This document shows positions 9,401 to 17,383 of a stretch of DNA of 57,194 nt, one piece after another. The translations under genes and the position numbers were made by a program. The DNA lies in contig JAIOZM010000017.1 of the NCBI GenBank assembly GCA_021740585.1, positions 1 to 57,194 on the forward strand, read 5' to 3'. The DNA is from Bacteroidales bacterium. GTDB taxonomy: Bacteria > Bacteroidota > Bacteroidia > Bacteroidales > GCA-2748055. Every line of letters begins with the position of its first letter. The first letter of the stretch is position 1. A model generated the notes under the pieces. The model saw only the letters and a program-made list of their open reading frames with translations, was not told the origin of the DNA and ran no database searches.

Positions 9401-11388
9401 TAAAGTTTTATATTACTGAAAACAACCCCCCTGTTGCGCTTAACGATACTGTTATTACAGCTATTCCCTTAATTATCGATGTCCTTACTAACGACTACGA
9501 CGAAGATGGCGATGATATCCTTATCGAAAATATTATTTATACCGGAACAGCCAGTGCCTCAATAAGCGCAAGCAGCAAATCTCTGATTTATGATCCGGCA
9601 GGTGTGGCAGGCGCGACAGACACAATTGTCTATATTATTACCGATGGAAATGGAGGCAGAGATACAGCCAGCGTATTCATCAGTATTTATCTGGTTATGG
9701 AAGACTTTTACGATGTTGAAACCAATTTAAGCGGACTTTCACATGGAAGCATTCGCTGGGGAGATTACGACAACGATGGAGATCTCGATCTGCTTCAAAC
9801 CGGATGGACAGGCAGTTTTTCAAATTTCGAAACCAGGATAATTACCAACACAGGTGATGGATTTGAAAATTCGGGAATAGCATTGACCGGACTCTCAGCC
9901 GGAACTGCCAACTCAGCTGCCTGGGTCGATTTTGACAACGATAACGATCTCGACATAATTATCACAGGCCGTTTGGATGAAAACGAACTCGAAAAGAGAA
10001 GTTTACTTTACGAGAATATTGGAGGTAACTTTTACCATGTTGAAAATTCCGGACTGGAAAATGTAACTTCCTCGTCTGTTTCACCGGCCGATGTAAATCA
10101 CGACGGAATAACAGACATCCTGCTTTCAGGTAGCGGTGATAATGGGAATTTTACACGCATCCAAATGAATGCCGGTACCGGTTTTGCTCCTGTGAACACA
10201 GAACTTCCCGGCACCTCAAACGGAGTGGCCTTGTTGGTGGATCTCGACAACGATGGCGAACATGATGTATTTATGTGTGGTTCGGGTATAAACCCATGCA
10301 AAGTTTATATTTCGGGACCCGATGCCTACACTGAATATGCCACCATTATTCCAACTATGTATAATGCTTCAGCCGATTTCGCCGACATAGACAAGGACGG
10401 CGATCTGGATCTGGCCATTATGGGGACCGATGGAACAAATCGATACCTTCAAATATACTTAAACCAGTTTGACCTCGATTATCAGGATGGATTCAGCCTT
10501 TACGGCAGCTACCGGGGCATGCACAGTGGCGAGCTGGCCTGGGTGGATGTTGAAAATGATGGCGATTTAGATCTATCGGTAACCGGTAATAGCACAGGTC
10601 TGGAGGTTCACACCTTCATTCTGAAAAATAATGAAGGAATCTTTGAGGAAGTCAATTTCTCATTGAAGGATCTTGGCAGGAGCAGTCTCGATTGGGGCGA
10701 CTACGACAATGATGGTGATCTCGACCTGGCAATTCAGGGAATTAGAGGAACAGGAGGTGAGACCCATATTTACCGTAACGACAACCAAACTGTCAACAAT
10801 CCTCCGGTAATGACAGATAATCTCAGCACCAGCAAAGATGGAAACTTCCTTACATTAAGCTGGGCTGCAGCCACCGATGACATAAGCCCATCGAACAGTC
10901 TGAATTATAATGTGAGATTTGGGAGCACATCGAAGGGAACTGATATTATCTCGCCAATGTCAGAAGGTCAGTTTTTGAAAACTCCTCAGTATGGTAATGC
11001 CGGTCACCATACAAGTATGAAGTTAACAAATCTTGAGCCCGGGGAATACTACTGGAGTGTTCAGGCAATAGATCAGTCCTATGCTGCCTCCTACTTTACG
11101 GCAGAAGCCTATCTTGTGTTGACAGGAATGGAAGAAAATGTGGATGATAATACTATCAGTATTTACCCTAATCCTGCAGAAGACAAAGTATGGATTTATC
11201 TTCCTGAAAATGGAGACTATCGGATAAAGATTTATGAACTCTCGGGGCGAATGGTTCTGGAAGAAGAATTCACCCAGACAGAAAGCGGTCAGCACGAGAT
11301 TACACTGGATAATCTGAGTTCAGGAGTTTATTTGATAAATATAAATGACAGAAATAAAAACAGCAGGTTAAGACTTATAGTTAATTAA
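6472..11388 (+). CDS. Giant T9SS surface protein: beta-helix, cadherin-like and FG-GAP/VCBS repeats
   Basis: 1638 residues. The signal peptide ends near residue 30 (SSFVFCQ). Residues about 35-455 and 460-880 are two right-handed parallel beta-helix units, each opening with a TIG...Y..(F/L) N(A/E)A motif and ending with GTP...DIDG..R....PDIGA.EF. Residues about 885-1070 look like Ig/cadherin-type segments, one containing NNPPVALNDT and NDYDEDGDD. Residues about 1080-1440 hold repeated calcium-binding FG-GAP/VCBS motifs such as DYDNDGDLDL. A fibronectin-III-like part follows (about 1445-1545). The end is a type A sorting domain (SIYPNPAEDKVWI ... GVYLININ). By family it is exported by the T9SS and fixed to the cell surface, probably for adhesion or polysaccharide contact. 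Confidence 0.9.
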   Translation: MKPEALHLKTQKKILVIILMSLYSSFVFCQFSGTYTIGESQNYATFTEALEALASSYVSGPTVFNVISGTYTEQFTIPYIPNASETNTVTFQSLTGNAADVVIQFDATGNDDNFVLKIKDNSFLSIRNMSFVALDPTYGNPITIENYAFNLTIEGCRLVGTPNTNAVARNALIMGEGVAIQDLLIFNNSFSDGSFGIYLNCTTDYNLRSNIYNNTFDNLAYCAINLLKNDYTTIAGNSITRSLIGLKLTNSSSNISIHSNKLESISNTGFYFSNLKSVPNYEINIYNNSISLSEAGTIALDINNCSYLNLYHNTCLVTKNNYLALPKVINLNYCSSQTINLVNNNFVSLHSGYALYSLGADQIKNCDYNNFYTPSTNFAYWGENCEDFRSLKNISGKNEHSVFAFPNFLSEANPVPNSAWLDNAGTPIDFVLKDIDGNDRNAEHPDIGAFEFDSDPNTKPAMHGVFTIGAGADYSSLNAAMTEINIRGIDDTLRLQFLPGYYNEQCKIYPVTGASSKSPLIIESSTNNSNDIHLWYNAENADDNYILSLIGASFVQLKDLSMHAMDSKYARILKLTGMVDSLYIQDCSLIGTVQNDANYDAIIIDTDYLNFHYQLIENDSLLHGSTAIQYNLTYYLAAPGEFLFRDNYLENSYQNIYIRNIPAVFIHSNRMLSNTYGLNLNYINSALEIEQNYIYSKRGGSLDLSSIGFEDFVYGKIINNFLMSDYSSPNKNALRIYSCNHLNLYYNSVSMVSQNNDHVPGNIQNSQYINLKNNIFYNNSNAYSFYTNNTTFSSANYNCFYSPAINLAYWNGVCANLAAIQTASGSNLQSLMAFPGFVSEIDLHTNSPLLDGAGTPVAGITIDIDGQNRDILSPDIGADEFGVIVNQSPYVDKAIPDQEFEWNSGSHEIAFLDTVFLDPDPADVLSYSVSSSEGWVLAGIQNKILKLTVSEGSYGTSKIIVTAKDPQNASAADTFLVKFYITENNPPVALNDTVITAIPLIIDVLTNDYDEDGDDILIENIIYTGTASASISASSKSLIYDPAGVAGATDTIVYIITDGNGGRDTASVFISIYLVMEDFYDVETNLSGLSHGSIRWGDYDNDGDLDLLQTGWTGSFSNFETRIITNTGDGFENSGIALTGLSAGTANSAAWVDFDNDNDLDIIITGRLDENELEKRSLLYENIGGNFYHVENSGLENVTSSSVSPADVNHDGITDILLSGSGDNGNFTRIQMNAGTGFAPVNTELPGTSNGVALLVDLDNDGEHDVFMCGSGINPCKVYISGPDAYTEYATIIPTMYNASADFADIDKDGDLDLAIMGTDGTNRYLQIYLNQFDLDYQDGFSLYGSYRGMHSGELAWVDVENDGDLDLSVTGNSTGLEVHTFILKNNEGIFEEVNFSLKDLGRSSLDWGDYDNDGDLDLAIQGIRGTGGETHIYRNDNQTVNNPPVMTDNLSTSKDGNFLTLSWAAATDDISPSNSLNYNVRFGSTSKGTDIISPMSEGQFLKTPQYGNAGHHTSMKLTNLEPGEYYWSVQAIDQSYAASYFTAEAYLVLTGMEENVDDNTISIYPNPAEDKVWIYLPENGDYRIKIYELSGRMVLEEEFTQTESGQHEITLDNLSSGVYLININDRNKNSRLRLIVN

Positions 11389-11492
11389 ATCAGAAGTAAT
11401 AATTATTATATTGAATCCTGATGAGCGAAGCGAAGCAATTTCATATTTTTACCGGCCAACAATGAAATTGAATATTAGCGGATCATATAAGG

Positions 11493-11560
11493 AGACTCCC
11501 GGAATGCATTCATAGATAGAAAATTGGGTTAAAATAGTCGGGAATATTCCGGGAGTCTTT
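11493..11560 (+). terminator. Long-loop inverted repeat, probable terminator
   Basis: AGACTCCCGGAAT (11493-11505) is matched exactly by ATTCCGGGAGTCT (11546-11558), followed by TT. The arms are 13 bp with about 40 bases between them. The inner GGAATATTCC palindrome (11541-11550) could form a competing hairpin. It lies between the giant surface protein gene and the small gene at 11608. Confidence 0.5.
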
Positions 11561-11607
11561 AAAATTCAAACATAATCACTATTTTTACAGCCTTAAAAAT
11601 AAAGATT

Positions 11608-11805
11608 ATGGACTACAGCAAAAGCGCCCACAAATTAAGGGAAATGATAGATAAAGCAATTGAAGATCACAAGATAACACGTTCAGAAATGGATATGATA
11701 CTTCATATTGCCACCGAAGACGGACACATTGACAGACACGAACAAGGACTGCTGGATCAGCTTCAGGATATGATTGAGAGTAAGATGGTGAAAATTGTGC
11801 CGTAG
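11608..11805 (+). CDS. Small acidic helical protein, unknown function
   Basis: 65 residues without a signal peptide. It is predicted to be helical throughout, with a KITRSEMDMILHIATEDGHI core followed by D-RHEQGLLDQL. The spacing of ATEDGHIDRHE recalls a TerB-like or degenerate EF-hand turn, but I do not claim a family. It is preceded by its own intergenic region with a terminator-like hairpin upstream, so it is probably monocistronic. The codon use and the clean start about 45 bases after the hairpin support a real gene. Confidence 0.7.
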   Translation: MDYSKSAHKLREMIDKAIEDHKITRSEMDMILHIATEDGHIDRHEQGLLDQLQDMIESKMVKIVP

Positions 11806-11937
11806 GGACTGTTCAATTCCGGCAATAATGGTTTTCAAACCAATATGCAAACAAGGGATCTTCAAATACAGGCTTTTTTCCTGAGAAATTAATGATTTCT
11901 TTTTTCATGAGTGCTTTTTTAATCGTCCCAACATTAC

Positions 11938-11982
11938 ACGATGTATCTTTGCATGATGTATATTTACATGATGTATATTTAC
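11938..11982. repeat. Three tandem 15-bp repeats (ATGATGTATATTTAC)
   Basis: Copies at 11938-11952 (diverged), 11953-11967 and 11968-11982 (identical), with a fourth decayed start after them. Each contains TGTATATTTAC. The array lies 60 bases upstream of the tRNA-Cys promoter region and is not part of any gene. Confidence 0.7.
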
Positions 11983-12012
11983 ATTATATATTGAAATAAA
12001 CAAAGATTTAAA

Positions 12013-12048
12013 TTTGGTAGGTAAAAAAACATAAAAGTGTTATATTTG
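12013..12048 (+). promoter_or_regulatory. Bacteroidota-type promoter for tRNA-Cys
   Basis: A perfect -7 box TATATTTG (12041-12048; consensus TAnnTTTG) has a TTTG element 24 bases upstream (12013-12016), slightly longer than usual spacing. The roughly 100-base leader before the tRNA holds two simple hairpins: AACTTCC/GGAAGTT at 12069-12110 and CCTCC/GGAGG at 12123-12147. Confidence 0.55.
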
Positions 12049-12155
12049 CCGCCCGGTAAGAATAAGAAAACTTCCTGCGCGTTAAGCTTCTGCTTATGAA
12101 AAAGGAAGTTCTTAAAAAAAAACCTCCTACGCATAAAGCTTCGGAGGAGAAGCAT

Positions 12156-12229
12156 GGTCGGTTTGCCGAGTGGCTAGGCGCTGGTCTGCAAAACCAGTTA
12201 CGGCGGTTCGAATCCGCCACCGACCTCCA
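12156..12229 (+). tRNA. tRNA-Cys (GCA)
   Basis: Cloverleaf read directly. The acceptor stem GGTCGGT (12156-12162) pairs with ACCGACC (12219-12225). The anticodon arm is CTGGT-CTGCAAA-ACCAG with anticodon GCA. The T arm is GGCGG-TTCGAAT-CCGCC. The discriminator is U at 12226 and CCA is encoded at 12227-12229. The gene forms the left edge of the accessory island and is a typical kind of integration target. Confidence 0.97.
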
Positions 12230-12233
12230 CATA

Positions 12234-12272
12234 AAAACCGAACTGCCTAATAATAAAGGAGTTCGGTTTTTT
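12234..12272 (+). terminator. Terminator of tRNA-Cys
   Basis: AAAACCGAACT (12234-12244) and AGTTCGGTTTT (12260-12270) form an 11-bp perfect stem with a 15-base loop, followed by further T. It starts five bases after the encoded CCA. Confidence 0.85.
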
Positions 12273-12284
12273 GTTTTACCCCTT

Positions 12285-12303
12285 TTGGCGTACAGTTGGC
12301 GTA
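12285..12303. repeat. Direct repeat TTGGCGTA x2, possible recombinase site
   Basis: TTGGCGTA occurs at 12285-12292 and again at 12296-12303, an 11-bp period, i.e. one helical turn, just past the tRNA-Cys terminator and before an excisionase-like gene. Such helically phased pairs beside a tRNA suit a tyrosine-recombinase arm site, but no integrase gene lies in the window. Confidence 0.35.
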
Positions 12304-12354
12304 TTTTCTGAAATTTTATTGAATATACCGATTTACAAAAGGTTTTCATAGGGT

Positions 12355-12627
12355 TTAGTTATTTCTGTTTTTGGCCAGAGCAATATCAATATCATCCTGA
12401 CTAAATAAAACACGCTTTCCAACATGAGAACATTTGATTGCTCCTTTTTTAACATAGGTGTCCAGCGTTGAAAGACTGATGTGGAGTATCTCACAGGTCT
12501 CATGGCGTGTGTAAAAGTTCATTTCTACCGGAGCATTATTTTTCACAGTCATTGTTTCAAGTATAGCTTCTCTTACAATTTGTTTAAACTCATCCGGGGT
12601 GATTGTCATCGTAAATCCTGTTATCAT
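12355..12627 (-). CDS. Excisionase-like helix-turn-helix protein
   Basis: 90 residues, with a possible second start at Met7 (12609). The C-terminal half has the MerR/excisionase-type HTH pattern: FYTRHETCEILHISLSTLDTYVKKGAI, then VGKRVLFSQDDIDIAL. Proteins of this kind are common beside integrases in Bacteroidota mobile elements, where they act as recombination directionality factors or small regulators. Here no integrase is present nearby. Together with the tRNA-Cys and the short TTGGCGTA repeats, it suggests the left end of an integrated element that has lost its recombinase. Confidence 0.8.
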   Translation of the reverse strand: MITGFTMTITPDEFKQIVREAILETMTVKNNAPVEMNFYTRHETCEILHISLSTLDTYVKKGAIKCSHVGKRVLFSQDDIDIALAKNRNN

Positions 12628-13083
12628 ATTTTATATCTTTTTTATAAAATATAACGAAATAAAAGGACATTATCAAACCCTGTGTTCCTTTATTGATGCT
12701 AAATGTAGGGAACCTGATGAAAAAAGTAGCAACTTGTTTAGATGTTTATAGTGAGTTCTGAGTACAGAAAATAAAAAGATGAAATAGATAAAATCAATTT
12801 CTACCGGTTCCGTGCCCCCAACCGGACGATTTTACGAACTATTTTTGAGGGATTTAGAATTGATTTGGAGAGTTGATTCAATCATTACCAATTCGGGGAA
12901 AGAGATACTAATTTAGTGTTCCGCATTTGACCTTGGTTTCAGAATTCTTTCCAAGATATTTAAGAATTCAATAGAAGTTGTTGTGACTTGCTGAAATAAA
13001 ATATTAATTTCAATACATAATGCCGTTAGTTTGTTTTATATTTGATTCTACTAGTGGATTCGACTTCATAAATTAGATTTACA
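12628..13083. other. Intergenic region between divergent HTH and DUF3800 genes
   Basis: 456 bases with no convincing gene on either strand. It must hold the promoters of both flanking genes. The only structure I see is a GC-richer hairpin, CCGGTT (12804-12809) with AACCGG (12820-12825) around a CCGTGCCCCC loop. Confidence 0.6.
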
Positions 13084-13833
13084 ATGCATATTATGTATGT
13101 TGATGAAAGTGGAGACCCAGGTCTTAACACTTATTCATCAAAACATTTTTTATTAAATGGACTAATCGTACCCCAGGATGATTGGCAGAAATATCTTGGA
13201 CGATTAAAGGCTTTTAGAAAATCACTAAAAGAATCATATGGCCTGAATCAGAGAACTGAGATTCATGCGTCTGAATTGATAAGAATAAATAAGCTTGAAG
13301 AATACAAAAAAATAAGAAAGACAGACAGAATAAAAATACTTGAATTGTACAGCGAACAAATCCCCGTAATCTTTGACAAGGCTAGGGTTATATCTGTATT
13401 CTTTGATAAAGCTAATTTTACTGGTAAACAAGATGTCCAAGAAATTGCATGGAATCGGTTAATTCAACGATTTGACAATTTTCTTAAAATGAGCGTTAAT
13501 GATAAAGGAATAATTATCGCAGATGATACAGAAAGCAAGAAAATAATTCGACTACTAAGGAAGATGAGGGTTTATAATCCTATTCTTCGAAGAGAGCAAG
13601 GCGAGGCTATAAATCACCCCACAGACAATGTTCTTGAAGATTTATTTGAAAGAAATTCTAAAGATTCATACTTCATTCAAACAGTAGATGTATTAGCTCA
13701 TCTGTTATATAGAAGAGAAATTGTAAAAGGAAGTTTGCGTAAGTACAGACTAGAACAATATTTTGACAATGTCGAGCCAATTTTGCTAAAAGAAGCATGT
13801 AAGAATGATGATTTCGGTATTGTTCGGAAATAA
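13084..13833 (+). CDS. DUF3800-family protein
   Basis: 249 residues, soluble. It opens with the DUF3800 hallmark MYVDESGDPG (Asp and Glu near residues 5-8), a pattern shared with RNase H-like nuclease folds. It later shows an IIADDTESKKI strand with acidic residues and QTVDVLAHLLYR near the C terminus. Members of this family are frequent in phages and defence islands; the molecular function is not established. The gene is isolated between a long upstream region and a strong terminator and sits beside the type I restriction operon, which suggests but does not show a defence role. Confidence 0.85.
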   Translation: MHIMYVDESGDPGLNTYSSKHFLLNGLIVPQDDWQKYLGRLKAFRKSLKESYGLNQRTEIHASELIRINKLEEYKKIRKTDRIKILELYSEQIPVIFDKARVISVFFDKANFTGKQDVQEIAWNRLIQRFDNFLKMSVNDKGIIIADDTESKKIIRLLRKMRVYNPILRREQGEAINHPTDNVLEDLFERNSKDSYFIQTVDVLAHLLYRREIVKGSLRKYRLEQYFDNVEPILLKEACKNDDFGIVRK

Positions 13834-13862
13834 AAAACCCCGGTTAAAACCGGGGGTTTTTT
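13832..13862 (+). terminator. Strong rho-independent terminator after the DUF3800 gene
   Basis: An A-rich start, CCCCGG (13838-13843), a TTAAAA loop, CCGGGG (13850-13855), then a T6 run ending at 13862. The stem starts directly at the stop codon. Confidence 0.92.
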
Positions 13863-14158
13863 GCGGCCCGCTACATTCAAGCGGAACATAACAGGTCGTC
13901 TTATCTTTAATGTCTTATTATATTCTTTAAACAAAATTAAAGAAACAAAGTTCAAATGTCAACCTTTATACAGCTAAAATATAAAGTGTTGCATTATTTA
14001 TATCCATTCTAAATACATCTAACTGGTTTTTAACATCTTAATGCTTATAATATTTTATAGTATGCTGTGCCTACTTCCTGTATTTCGAATATCTCTAAAA
14101 AAGTTACTACGGTTGAGTATCCTATCTCAATAAATGAAATAGCAGGACAATTGGGGAG
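13863..14158. other. Intergenic region between convergent DUF3800 and hsdR
   Basis: About 296 bases. Two convergent genes flank it, the DUF3800 terminator lies at its left edge, and no further gene or clear repeat is seen. Confidence 0.5.
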
Positions 14159-17100
14159 TTAATTTGTAAGCTCATTCGCAATCAATTCCGCCTGCTTCAA
14201 AACCGTTTCAGTCGCCAGCATCTGCATATCAGGTGGATACCCATATTTCCTAAGAAGTCGTTTTACCGCTACTTTGAGTTTGGCCCGGACACTTTCTTTT
14301 ATCTGCCAGTCAATTGAGGCATTCTTTCTAATAGTATCGGTTAAAACAACGGCTAGTTCCCTTAATGTATCCTGTTGCATTAGTTCCCGGGCACTTTCAT
14401 TGTTTGCAACGGCCGTATAGAAGGCGTACTCAAAGTCAGTTAAATCCATTGATTTAGCCTCTGCATCCATCTCTACAATATCCTTGCTCAGGTTTATCAA
14501 TTCTTCAATTACCTCGGCAGCAGTCAATATTTTATTATGGTATTTCATAATGGCGTTTTCCAACATCTCCATTAAGGATTTACTTTTTACAAGGTTCTTT
14601 TTGGCCCTCGATTTAATTTCATCATTCAGTAGTTTCTTCAAAACTTCGAGAGCAACATTCTTGTGCTCCATCCCTTTCAGTTCAAGAAGGAATTCTTCCG
14701 AAAGTATTGAAATGTCAGGTTTCTTCAAACCTGCTGCATCAAAGACATCAATAACCTTTTCCGTAACCAGGGCTTTGTCAATGACCTGCCGTATGGTTGT
14801 TTCAATCTCTTCATCTGTTCGGCCTGCACCTGTTCCATCAAATTTTGCAAGTCGGGCTTTCACCGCCTGAAAAAACGAGATCTCCTCCTTTGCATCCATC
14901 GCCTGATCATGAGGAATAGCTATTGCAAAGGCTTTGGATAAAGCAGTTACCTCATTGATGTATCGTTTCTTTCCATCCTCCAGTCCTAATATATGTTCCT
15001 CGGCGGAAAGGATCATTGATAGTTTTTTCGATGTTGCAGCCTCGAAATATTCCTCATATGCAAAACCGTGAAACATGTTGGAAACCACCTCAAGTTTTTC
15101 AAGCATCAATTGTACGGCTTGTTCCTGAAGGATTGTCGGATCCCCCTTTCCACCAGCATCGGAATAGAAAGAGAGTGCTTTTTTCAAATCAGCTGCAATA
15201 CCAAGATAATCGACAACCAAACCTCCCGGCTTATCAAGGTAAACCCGGTTAACTCTTGCAATGGCCTGCATGAGGTTATGACCTTTCATTGGTTTATCAA
15301 TGTACAGGGTATGCATACTCGGTGCATCAAATCCCGTAAGCCACATATCACGGACAATTACAAGTTTTAACTCATCATCGGGATTCTTCATTCTATCGGC
15401 CAGGGTTCTTCGTTGTTCTTTTGTTGTATGGTGTTTCGAAATTTTTGGGCCGTCTGAAGATGAAGAGGTCATTACTACTTTAATAACACCTTTGTTAAGC
15501 TCATCTGATTGCCATTCTGGTTTTATTTTTATGATGGCTTCATACAAGTCTGCCGCTATTCTGCGGCTCATGGCCACTATCATTCCTTTCCCTTCAAAAA
15601 CCAACTGGCGTTGTTCGAAATGCTCAATAATATCTTCAGCGACCTGAGCTATCCGGTTTTCACTACCTACCAGTGCCTCTAATTGTGTCCACTTTGATTT
15701 GGCTTTTTGGGCATTGGTCAGATCTTCCTGATCGAGTTCTTCATCAAGCTCATCAACCAGGGCTTTCCCCTCTTCACTCAGGTTTACTTTGGCCAAACGA
15801 CTTTCATAGTATATTTTCACCGTTGCTCCATCTTCAACGGCTTGAGCAATGTCGTAAATGTCTACATAGTTACCGAAAACAGCTGGAGTATTAACATCGG
15901 TGTTCTCAATCGGGGTGCCGGTAAAACCCAAATAGGTAGCATTTGGCAGGGCATCACGCAGATATTTAGCAAATCCGTAAACAATTTTTTTACCTATTAC
16001 ATCTCCAGTTTTGTTTTTATCGTCAATGGTCTTGGCTCTGAATCCGTATTGTGTCCTATGAGCTTCATCGGCTATAACTACAATGTTTTTTCGGTCGGAA
16101 AGTAATTCATATATGTTCCCTTCTTCTGGTTGGAACTTATGGATAGTGGTAAAAACCACACCTCCTGAACCAGTTCTCAACAGCTCTTTTATTTGATTGC
16201 GGTCTTCTGCCTGAACAGGTTCCTGTCGCAACAATTGTTTTGAGGCAGCGAATGTATCAAACAGTTGGTCATCCAAATCATTGCGGTCGGTAATGACTAC
16301 AATGGTCGGATTATCCATAGCCAGCACTATTTTCCCCGTATAGAAGACCATTGAAAGGGATTTCCCACTACCCTGTGTATGCCAGACCACACCGCCTTTT
16401 CGATCTCCCACAGGTTGTTTCTTCACCCCGGGTAGACCATAACTTTCGGGTGATTCCATTAAAACACTCTGTGGTGTTTCCTTTTCAACGGTGAATCCTG
16501 ATGCTCTAAGTGTTGATTCAACTGCCCGGTTCACAGCATAGTACTGGTGATAGGCAGCCAGTTTTTTGACCGTTGTTATGGTAATGATATTGGTTTCGGG
16601 ATCCTCCCGCTTCATTTTTTCAAAAACGATGAAATGACGAATCAGGTCGAGGAGAGTTTCCTTATTGAGCATACCCAGAATAAGTATTTCCAACTGGCTG
16701 ACAAGAGGGGATGCCTCAGCCTTTCCATCAGCGGATTTCCATGTCATAAACCGGCTGAACCCTGCCGAAATAGAACCAGCTCTGGCTTCCAAACCATCGG
16801 ATATAACAACTAAACCATTATATGTAAAAAGGCTGGGGATGATGCTTTTATAGGTTTCAATCTGTCTGAATGCTGAATGGATCGTGGCATTCTCATCGGC
16901 TGCATTCTTCAGTTCGATAACCACTAAAGGAATACCATTAACAAACAGGATTACATCGGGTCGCTTGTTATTGTTGTTTTCAACCACGGTAAACTGGTTG
17001 GCAACTACAAAATCGTTATTGTATGGATTATTAAAGTCGATAAGCCAGACCCGGTCGCCACGATCGTGACCATCAACTCGTTTTGAGACAGGGATTCCTT

Positions 17101-17383
17101 CGGTTAGCAAGCGGTGAAACGATTCGTTGTTGGCTAATAATTCGGGTGAAGCTATACGCTGGATTTCCTTAATGGCTTCTGTTTGTGCATCGGTTGGAAT
17201 GGATTTGTTAATGCGTTTAACAGCATTCTGTAAACGGTTCAATAACAAAACCTGCTCATAAGTTTCCCGTTCCGGGGTTTCTCCGTCGGGGGCTATGTTT
17301 GGAGCATAAACATATTCATAGCCTAAACCTTCCAGTAGATTAATGGAGAATCCTTCAATTGTATTTTCAGTGATTTTGGTCAT
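14159..17383 (-). CDS. hsdR: Type I restriction endonuclease subunit R
   Basis: 1074 residues, a normal HsdR length. The N-terminal PD-(D/E)xK nuclease core is visible: Asp143 in RPDVILF and the pair Glu157/Lys159 in VVIELKN. A superfamily 2 translocase follows: Walker A TQGSGKS (about 336-342), the DEAH box (439-442), LGFTGTP further on, and the QAIARVNR motif VI. A helical C-terminal region closes the protein. It cuts DNA after ATP-driven translocation when HsdM/HsdS meet unmodified sites. Its start codon overlaps the stop of the ATPase gene by four bases, so the two are translationally coupled, and all four genes form one operon from hsdM. Confidence 0.96.
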   Translation of the reverse strand: MTKITENTIEGFSINLLEGLGYEYVYAPNIAPDGETPERETYEQVLLLNRLQNAVKRINKSIPTDAQTEAIKEIQRIASPELLANNESFHRLLTEGIPVSKRVDGHDRGDRVWLIDFNNPYNNDFVVANQFTVVENNNNKRPDVILFVNGIPLVVIELKNAADENATIHSAFRQIETYKSIIPSLFTYNGLVVISDGLEARAGSISAGFSRFMTWKSADGKAEASPLVSQLEILILGMLNKETLLDLIRHFIVFEKMKREDPETNIITITTVKKLAAYHQYYAVNRAVESTLRASGFTVEKETPQSVLMESPESYGLPGVKKQPVGDRKGGVVWHTQGSGKSLSMVFYTGKIVLAMDNPTIVVITDRNDLDDQLFDTFAASKQLLRQEPVQAEDRNQIKELLRTGSGGVVFTTIHKFQPEEGNIYELLSDRKNIVVIADEAHRTQYGFRAKTIDDKNKTGDVIGKKIVYGFAKYLRDALPNATYLGFTGTPIENTDVNTPAVFGNYVDIYDIAQAVEDGATVKIYYESRLAKVNLSEEGKALVDELDEELDQEDLTNAQKAKSKWTQLEALVGSENRIAQVAEDIIEHFEQRQLVFEGKGMIVAMSRRIAADLYEAIIKIKPEWQSDELNKGVIKVVMTSSSSDGPKISKHHTTKEQRRTLADRMKNPDDELKLVIVRDMWLTGFDAPSMHTLYIDKPMKGHNLMQAIARVNRVYLDKPGGLVVDYLGIAADLKKALSFYSDAGGKGDPTILQEQAVQLMLEKLEVVSNMFHGFAYEEYFEAATSKKLSMILSAEEHILGLEDGKKRYINEVTALSKAFAIAIPHDQAMDAKEEISFFQAVKARLAKFDGTGAGRTDEEIETTIRQVIDKALVTEKVIDVFDAAGLKKPDISILSEEFLLELKGMEHKNVALEVLKKLLNDEIKSRAKKNLVKSKSLMEMLENAIMKYHNKILTAAEVIEELINLSKDIVEMDAEAKSMDLTDFEYAFYTAVANNESARELMQQDTLRELAVVLTDTIRKNASIDWQIKESVRAKLKVAVKRLLRKYGYPPDMQMLATETVLKQAELIANELTN

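Noticed and set aside
12008..12349. Overlapping reading frames on both strands across tRNA-Cys
   Set aside because: They run through the tRNA and its terminator; the cloverleaf explains the sequence.
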